From positions 1-10,768 of the forward strand of contig JBCBJZ010000125.1 in the NCBI GenBank assembly GCA_038522635.1: a stretch of DNA of 10,768 nt. The letters run 5' to 3'. The notes beneath the pieces are model-generated. The model ran no database searches and was not told the DNA's origin. It saw only the letters and a list, made by a program, of their open reading frames with translations. Position 1 is the stretch's first letter. Each line of letters starts with the position of its first letter. The position numbers were made by a program, and so were the translations under genes. The stretch comes from JBCBJZ01 sp038522635. Its GTDB lineage: Bacteria > Pseudomonadota > Alphaproteobacteria > Rhizobiales > Hyphomicrobiaceae. This document shows, piece after piece, positions 7,368 through 10,768 of the stretch.

Positions 7368-7715
7368 TCACGCCTCGCTCGCGTCTTCCCCAAAAAGATC
7401 AAGCTGCAACGCGGGATCGATCGTACGCGGGATACGGCGATGGGTGCCAAGATCCACACGATCGACAAGACCGGGGTGATCCGCCTGCAGGCGCGCCAGC
7501 GCTTCAGCGCGGCTGCCGATGAAGGTGTCTTCGCCCCAAACCTCGTACAGGCGGCGCGGATCACAACCGTAGCGCCGGCAAAGGTCCACCGGGCGGACGC
7601 GCATCCAGCGTGCGGTCCAGATGGCGACCGCATCTTCGAAGGTGAGCCTCGCGCCCGGCGGGCGACCCGGCACGCCGCCTGGATCAAGAGCACTTGCGGC
7701 AAATTCAGGGGACAT
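7368..7715 (-). CDS. Hypothetical small helix-turn-helix-like protein with C-terminal QLDLF motif
   Basis: I do not recognise a named family. The 115-aa product has a glycine/proline-rich start, then a region (about residues 22-62) beginning ARLTFEDAVAIWTAR and continuing with VDLCRRYGCDPRRLYEVW. This resembles small helix-turn-helix domains in which a second helix pair follows a short turn, so DNA binding is possible. A following segment FIGSRAEALARL (about 65-76) is also seen in such small proteins. The C-terminal tail holds QLDLF at residues 104-108, which equals the bacterial beta-clamp-binding consensus QL[SD]LF. The ATG at 7715 is chosen because AGG lies 6 nt upstream; an ATG at 7739 has a ribosome-binding site only 1 nt away. 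It is convergent with alkB, with 51 nt between the stops. Confidence 0.65.
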   Translation of the reverse strand: MSPEFAASALDPGGVPGRPPGARLTFEDAVAIWTARWMRVRPVDLCRRYGCDPRRLYEVWGEDTFIGSRAEALARLQADHPGLVDRVDLGTHRRIPRTIDPALQLDLFGEDASEA

Positions 7716-7811
7716 CACGGACCTGTTCAAGCAACACATACCTTGGCAGCGGTTTCAAACGGCTTAGGCCCCCGAACAAAACCGTCTGCATCGCGCCTCC
7801 CCCACAGCGCA

Positions 7812-7840
7812 TTGACACCGGTCGTTATCCTTGGGAATTC
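7812..7840 (+). promoter_or_regulatory. Possible promoter of the his cluster
   Basis: TTGACA at 7812-7817 is a perfect -35 hexamer. With 17 nt spacing the -10 would be GAATTC (7835-7840), a poor match to TATAAT. It is the best candidate upstream of hisA, and transcripts from it would carry the two-hairpin repeat in their leader. Confidence 0.25.
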
Positions 7841-7855
7841 AAGCAGCCTCAAGGC

Positions 7856-7960
7856 CTAGAGTCAGTTCGCTTCACCTTGAAGCGGAACCGACATCTAAGC
7901 TTTTGTTTTGCTGTTCATCTTTCGCGTCAGGTGCTTCCACCTGAGGCGGATGAACTCTAG
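7856..7960. repeat. CTAGAGT/ACTCTAG-bounded palindromic element with two hairpins
   Basis: The element starts with CTAGAGT (7856-7862) and ends with its inverse ACTCTAG (7954-7960). Hairpin 1 is GTTCGCTTCA (7865-7874) against TGAAGCGGAAC (7878-7888), with a CCT loop and one bulged base. A T-rich linker follows. Hairpin 2 runs from GTTCATC (7913-7919) to GATGAAC (7949-7955), with inner stems CGC/GCG and TCAGGTG/CACCTGA and a CTTC loop. From memory, CTAGAG-bounded elements with a GCTTCA/TGAAGC hairpin and a GCTTTTGTTTTG linker are dispersed in many alphaproteobacterial genomes. It lies 94 nt before the hisA start. Confidence 0.75.
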
Positions 7961-8054
7961 CGCGCCTTTGCGCCCACGTTGCCTGCGCAAGTCACGGGCA
8001 TGGCGCCGCCGACAGCGCCAAAAGCCTCACAAGCAAGAAAGGCGACCACCCGCC

Positions 8055-8795
8055 GTGATCCTCTTCCCCGCCATCGACCTGAAAGATGGGTGCTGCGTCC
8101 GCCTGAAGCGCGGCGCCATGGATGAAGCGACGATCTTCAGCGACGATCCGGCCGCGCAGGCCCGCACGTTCCAGGACCAAGGCTTCCCATGGGTGCACAT
8201 CGTCGACCTTAACGGGGCCTTCGCTGGCCATCCCGTAAACGCCGCTGCCGTCGACGCGATTCTGGGGTCCATCAGCGTGCCCTGCCAACTTGGCGGCGGC
8301 ATCCGTGACCTCGCCACCATCGACACATGGCTTGAAAAGGGTGTTGCCCGCGTCATCCTCGGCACGGCCGCGCTGCGCGATCCGGATCTTGTGCGCCAGG
8401 CCTGCACCCGGCATCCCGGCCGGATCGTTGTCGGCATCGATGCCAAAGGCGGCCATGTGGCCGTTGAGGGCTGGGCGCAGACGTCCACTTTGGACGCGAC
8501 CACCCTGGCCAAGCGCTTCGAAGATGCCGGCGTTGCCGCGATCGTCTACACCGATATCGATCGCGATGGCGTGCTGACCGGTCTCAATCTGGAGGCGACG
8601 GCAGCACTAGCCGATGCGGTGTCTATACCCGTGATCGCATCAGGCGGCCTTGCCTCGCTCGATGATGTTCGCGCCCTGCTGGAACCGGCCAACGCGAAGC
8701 TGGAGGGCGCGATCACCGGCCGTGCGCTCTACGATGGTCGCATCGATCCCGCGCAAGCGCTGGCGTTGCTGGCTTCTGCAGCGCCGGCTTCGGCC
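8055..8795 (+). CDS. hisA: HisA, phosphoribosylformimino-5-aminoimidazole carboxamide ribotide isomerase
   Basis: HisA catalyses the fourth step of histidine biosynthesis, the Amadori rearrangement of ProFAR to PRFAR, in the cytoplasm. The (beta/alpha)8-barrel sequence is complete at about 246 residues. It carries the catalytic aspartates D8 (ILFPAIDLKDG) and D129 (VVGIDAKGG), the phosphate-binding loop CQLGGGIRD (about 77-85) and T166 of YTDIDRDG; the second phosphate site is VIASGGLASLDD. The GTG at 8055 is chosen because the family starts MILFPAIDL; upstream in-frame starts would add an arginine-rich, non-family extension running through the repeat. AAAGG lies 12 nt upstream, a rather long spacing that may limit initiation. 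It is the first gene of the visible his cluster. HisH, often adjacent in alphaproteobacteria, is not upstream here. The stop is the TGA at about 8796-8798. Confidence 0.97.
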
Positions 8796-8816
8796 TGACG
8801 CCCCGCGCCACCCGGC

Positions 8817-8845
8817 CGGGCATCCTTGGGGGCGGGCATCCTTGG
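8817..8845. repeat. 13-bp direct repeat between hisA and the arginase-like gene
   Basis: CGGGCATCCTTGG occurs at 8817-8829 and 8833-8845, with a 16-bp period. It lies in the 89-nt spacer and probably reflects a small local duplication. The spacer has no T-run or clear terminator, so readthrough from hisA into the next gene is likely. Confidence 0.6.
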
Positions 8846-8887
8846 CTCAGGCCACCGACAAGCGAACGCCAGGAAGGGCTGCCGCGC

Positions 8888-9712
8888 ATGACCATTTCAC
8901 TGATCTACGCCTACTGGCCCAACCAACCGTTCGGCGTCACCTGGTGCGACCTGCCCTGGGCCGTGCGCAGCGCGGGCCTCGCCACCGCGTTGACCGATGC
9001 CGGGCATAAGGTCCTGGAGACTTATTTGCGCTCGGAAGATCCGGGCGAAACCGAGTTGGCTGGCGGCTTCGCGCTATCCCGCGACATCGCGTTTGAGGTG
9101 CGCAAGGCAGTCAGCGAGGGTGAGTTGCCGATCATCCTGTGCGGGAGCTGTACAATCGCCGCGGTCGGGGCTATCGCCGGTCTTGCCGAGCACACGCCGG
9201 GCATCGCCTGGTTCGATGCCCACCCTGATCTGCACACGGCCCAGACCACCACGAGCGGTCTGTTCGAGGGCATGGCGCTCGCGACCGCGACGGGCCACGC
9301 GTGGGCGGCGATGACGCAGCAGACGTGCGGTCTGCGTCCCGCCGAACTTGCGCACACCGCACTTTACGGCGCGCGCGACATCGATGAAGCCGAACGCGCG
9401 CTCATCGAAGCTGAAGGCGTGCCGATCGCGCGCGAAGTGGGCGCTCTGAACGATCGCCTTGCGGGCACCAGTGCCACCTACGCGCACCTCGATATGGACG
9501 TTCACGACGGCCTGCGGCTGCGCACGAACGCGTTCGCCGTCGACAAGGGCCCCAAGGAAATTGACGTCCATGACGCGCTTGTTGCCCTGGACCGACTTGC
9601 GGTGCTCGCGGTGACCGGCCTCGACCCTCAAGCGCCGGATGCCGAAAAGGGCGCACTGGTCGCGATCCAGCATCTGCTTGCGGTCGCCGAAACCTGGAAG
9701 CCGCTGACATGA
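8888..9712 (+). CDS. Arginase/ureohydrolase-fold protein with altered active-site residues
   Basis: The 274-aa sequence has the arginase-family frame: the metal motif AWFDAHPDLHT with D110, H112 and D114, and LDMDVHD with D202 and D204. Canonical enzymes have GGDHS before the first of these, whose histidine ligates the first manganese; here it is CGSCT (85-89). Where arginases have a histidine-glycine-methionine loop, this protein has FEGMALAT, so the usual proton-shuttle histidine appears to be glutamate (E127). I recall that a group of arginase-like bacterial proteins shares both changes (a GNC or GSC turn and TTSG..EGMA). AGGAAGG lies 10 nt upstream. The stop overlaps the hisF start (ATGA), so the two are translationally coupled. 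The substrate is unknown: guanidino, amidino or formimino compounds are family options. A true histidine-pathway role is inference from position only. Confidence 0.85.
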   Translation: MTISLIYAYWPNQPFGVTWCDLPWAVRSAGLATALTDAGHKVLETYLRSEDPGETELAGGFALSRDIAFEVRKAVSEGELPIILCGSCTIAAVGAIAGLAEHTPGIAWFDAHPDLHTAQTTTSGLFEGMALATATGHAWAAMTQQTCGLRPAELAHTALYGARDIDEAERALIEAEGVPIAREVGALNDRLAGTSATYAHLDMDVHDGLRLRTNAFAVDKGPKEIDVHDALVALDRLAVLAVTGLDPQAPDAEKGALVAIQHLLAVAETWKPLT

Positions 9713-10557
9713 CCTTGAAGGCCCGCGTCATCCCCTGCCTTGATGTCAAAGACGGGCGCGTCGTGAAGGGCGTCAACTTCGTCGATCTGATCGATGCCGG
9801 CGACCCGGTGGAGGCGGCCACCGCCTACGATGAAGCGGGCGCCGATGAACTCTGCTTCCTCGACATCACGGCAAGCCACGAGAATCGCGACACGATCTTC
9901 GATATCGTTGAACGCACCGCGCAGCGCTGCTTCATGCCGCTGACCGTAGGGGGCGGCGTCCGCCAGGTTGAAGACATCCGGCGGTTGCTCGCATCGGGTG
10001 CCGACAAAGTGTCGATCAACACCGCTGCCGTGGCGCGACGCGCCTTCGTCGGTGAAGCCGCCGACAAGTTCGGAGCCCAATGCATCGTAGTAGCGATCGA
10101 TGCGAAACGCGTGGATGCTGGTGCAGCAGGTGCCGCTGCGGGTGAGGGCGGCGCATGTGATGGCGGTTCGGGGCCCGCGTCACAAGATCCCCGCTGGGAA
10201 ATCTTCACACATGGCGGGCGCAAACCGACCGGCATCGACGCCATCGCCTACGCCCGCGAGGTGGTCGATCTTGGCGCGGGCGAGATCCTACTGACGTCGA
10301 TGGATCGCGACGGCACCAAGGCTGGGTACGACATCGCCCTCACCCGCGCGATCGCCGATGCTGTGCGTGTGCCCGTCGTGGCCTCAGGCGGCGTGGGCAC
10401 GCTGGACCATCTTGCGCAAGGCATTTTGGAGGGGCGCGCCAACGCGGTTCTTGCCGCGTCGATCTTCCATTTCGGCACCTACACGATTGCCGAGGCGAAA
10501 CGGGCAATGGCAGCGGCCGGCGTCGCGGTGCGCATGGACGGCATCGATCCGGCCTAA
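9709..10557 (+). CDS. hisF: HisF, imidazole glycerol phosphate synthase cyclase subunit
   Basis: HisF receives ammonia from the HisH glutaminase through its barrel and converts PRFAR to imidazole glycerol phosphate and AICAR. The catalytic aspartates D12 (VIPCLDVKDG) and D131 (VVAIDAKRV) are present, as are the phosphate-binding loops LTVGGGVR (78-85), LLTSMDRDGTK (194-204) and VVASGGVGTLDH. The protein is 282 aa, against about 250-260 usual, because of a Gly/Ala-rich insertion at about residues 136-161. GGAAG lies about 9 nt upstream, and the ATG overlaps the TGA of the arginase-like gene. The gene ends in tandem stops (TAA TGA). HisH is not in the window and must be encoded elsewhere. Confidence 0.97.
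   Translation: MTLKARVIPCLDVKDGRVVKGVNFVDLIDAGDPVEAATAYDEAGADELCFLDITASHENRDTIFDIVERTAQRCFMPLTVGGGVRQVEDIRRLLASGADKVSINTAAVARRAFVGEAADKFGAQCIVVAIDAKRVDAGAAGAAAGEGGACDGGSGPASQDPRWEIFTHGGRKPTGIDAIAYAREVVDLGAGEILLTSMDRDGTKAGYDIALTRAIADAVRVPVVASGGVGTLDHLAQGILEGRANAVLAASIFHFGTYTIAEAKRAMAAAGVAVRMDGIDPA
10114..10191 (+). other. Low-complexity insertion within hisF
   Basis: About 26 residues, nearly all glycine, alanine, serine, aspartate and glutamate with one cysteine, lie between IDAKRV and the conserved WEIFTHGG. The DNA is GC-rich with GGTGC/GGCGC-type runs. The site is the loop after beta strand 5, on the face of the barrel where substrate binds and away from the HisH interface in known structures. 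The frame is kept and all catalytic residues are intact. Confidence 0.75.
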
Positions 10558-10640
10558 TGAAGACAGGCGCAAGGAAACTGGCGCAAAGTGCGCATCGTAG
10601 GCTCGACCGCACGTCCTAGCGTTGCGCCCAACGGGTATCC

Positions 10641-10654
10641 CGATCGATCGATCG
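10641..10654. repeat. CGATCG tandem palindrome
   Basis: Three overlapping GATC sites make a 14-bp self-complementary run, CGATCGATCGATCG, just before the large palindrome. GATC clusters can bind methyltransferase-sensitive proteins, but nothing here shows such a role. Confidence 0.5.
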
Positions 10655-10656
10655 AC

Positions 10657-10751
10657 GATCTAGAGCAACGGGCGCAAAGTGCGAGTCACCAGCTTAAACA
10701 CGCTTGCCTTGCCTTTGCGCCCAAAGTTGCTCTGCACTTTAAGACTAGATC
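10657..10751. repeat. Large imperfect palindrome, possible transcript-end structure of the his cluster
   Basis: The 5' arm AGAGCAAC (10662-10669) plus GGGCGCAAAG (10670-10679) is complementary to CTTTGCGCCC (10713-10722), an AAA bulge, and GTTGCTCT (10726-10733), giving 18 base pairs with a three-base bulge. GATCTAG (10657-10663) and CTAGATC (10745-10751) flank it. The loop is about 33 nt. It starts 100 nt after hisF. No T-run follows, so it is more like a dispersed palindromic element than a standard terminator. Confidence 0.7.
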
Positions 10752-10768
10752 ATCTTTGGGCGATTTCG

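Larger units (their letters stand above)
7716..8054. other. Non-coding region between the small HTH-like gene and hisA
   Basis: These 339 nt separate divergent genes. They hold a perfect -35-like TTGACA at 7812-7817, the 105-bp two-hairpin repeat at 7856-7960, and a copy of GCCTTTGCGCCCA at 7964-7976 that recurs after hisF. Frames that stay open here toward hisA are arginine-rich, cross the repeat and have no good ribosome-binding site, so I do not call a gene. Confidence 0.6.
10580..10762. repeat. Alternating inverted copies of a GGGCGCAAAG motif downstream of hisF
   Basis: Copies occur at 10580-10592 (GGCGCAAAGTGCG, forward), 10622-10631 (TTGCGCCCAA, reverse), 10670-10683 (GGGCGCAAAGTGCG, forward), 10713-10726 (CTTTGCGCCCAAAG, reverse) and 10754-10762 (CTTTGGGCG, partial forward). 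Orientation alternates and starts are 41-48 bp apart. The set fills the region after hisF and may continue beyond the window. The two forward copies share 13 identical bases. Confidence 0.7.

Noticed and set aside
7908..8054. N-terminal extension of HisA to an upstream start
   Set aside because: The extra residues run through the repeat element and are arginine-rich. The HisA family begins MILFPAIDL, matching the GTG at 8055.
1..10768. tRNA, rRNA, CRISPR array, insertion sequence or prophage
   Set aside because: No cloverleaf-like sequence, regularly spaced identical repeats, transposase, integrase or phage gene was seen by eye on either strand.

Overview
This window looks like chromosomal DNA from a GC-rich alphaproteobacterium. 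The evidence is the dnaK-dnaJ arrangement, a hisA/hisF cluster joined by an ATGA overlap, family-typical protein sequences, and CTAGAG-bounded palindromic repeats of a kind common in that class. A BchE-like radical SAM protein at the left end suggests, but does not prove, a bacteriochlorophyll-making phototroph. No other photosynthesis gene is visible.

Layout from left to right. (1) 26-1570, minus: radical SAM/cobalamin-fold protein of the BchE type, preceded by a possible small basic protein (1576-2028, minus) whose stop touches its start region and which contains a 5 x 15 bp tandem repeat. (2) 2339-3091, plus: XRE-type transcription factor with an unrecognised C-terminal domain. (3) 3096-6405, minus: the chaperone pair dnaK then dnaJ, with a 124-nt leader or more and sigma70-like and RpoH-like promoter candidates around 6538-6581. 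(4) 6693-7316, plus: AlkB, the oxidative DNA/RNA demethylase, divergent from dnaK. (5) 7368-7715, minus: a small helix-turn-helix-like protein, convergent with alkB, that ends in an exact QLDLF sliding-clamp-type motif. (6) 7716-8054: non-coding region holding a 105-bp two-hairpin repeat bounded by CTAGAGT/ACTCTAG, then the his leader. (7) 8055-10557, plus: hisA, an arginase-fold protein with altered catalytic residues, and hisF with a glycine/alanine-rich insertion. (8) 10558-10768: non-coding, filled with alternating inverted copies of a GGGCGCAAAG motif, including a large imperfect palindrome.

How the genes work together: DnaK and DnaJ form one folding machine and are probably heat-induced. 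HisA and HisF carry out consecutive steps of histidine synthesis. HisH, the partner glutaminase of HisF, is not next to hisA, and a ureohydrolase-like gene lies between hisA and hisF. AlkB repairs alkylated bases; its small neighbour may also act at DNA, which is inference. I saw no prophage, transposase, CRISPR array, tRNA or rRNA. The least explained items are the altered arginase-like protein inside the his cluster, the clamp-motif protein beside alkB, and the two palindromic repeat elements that flank the his genes.
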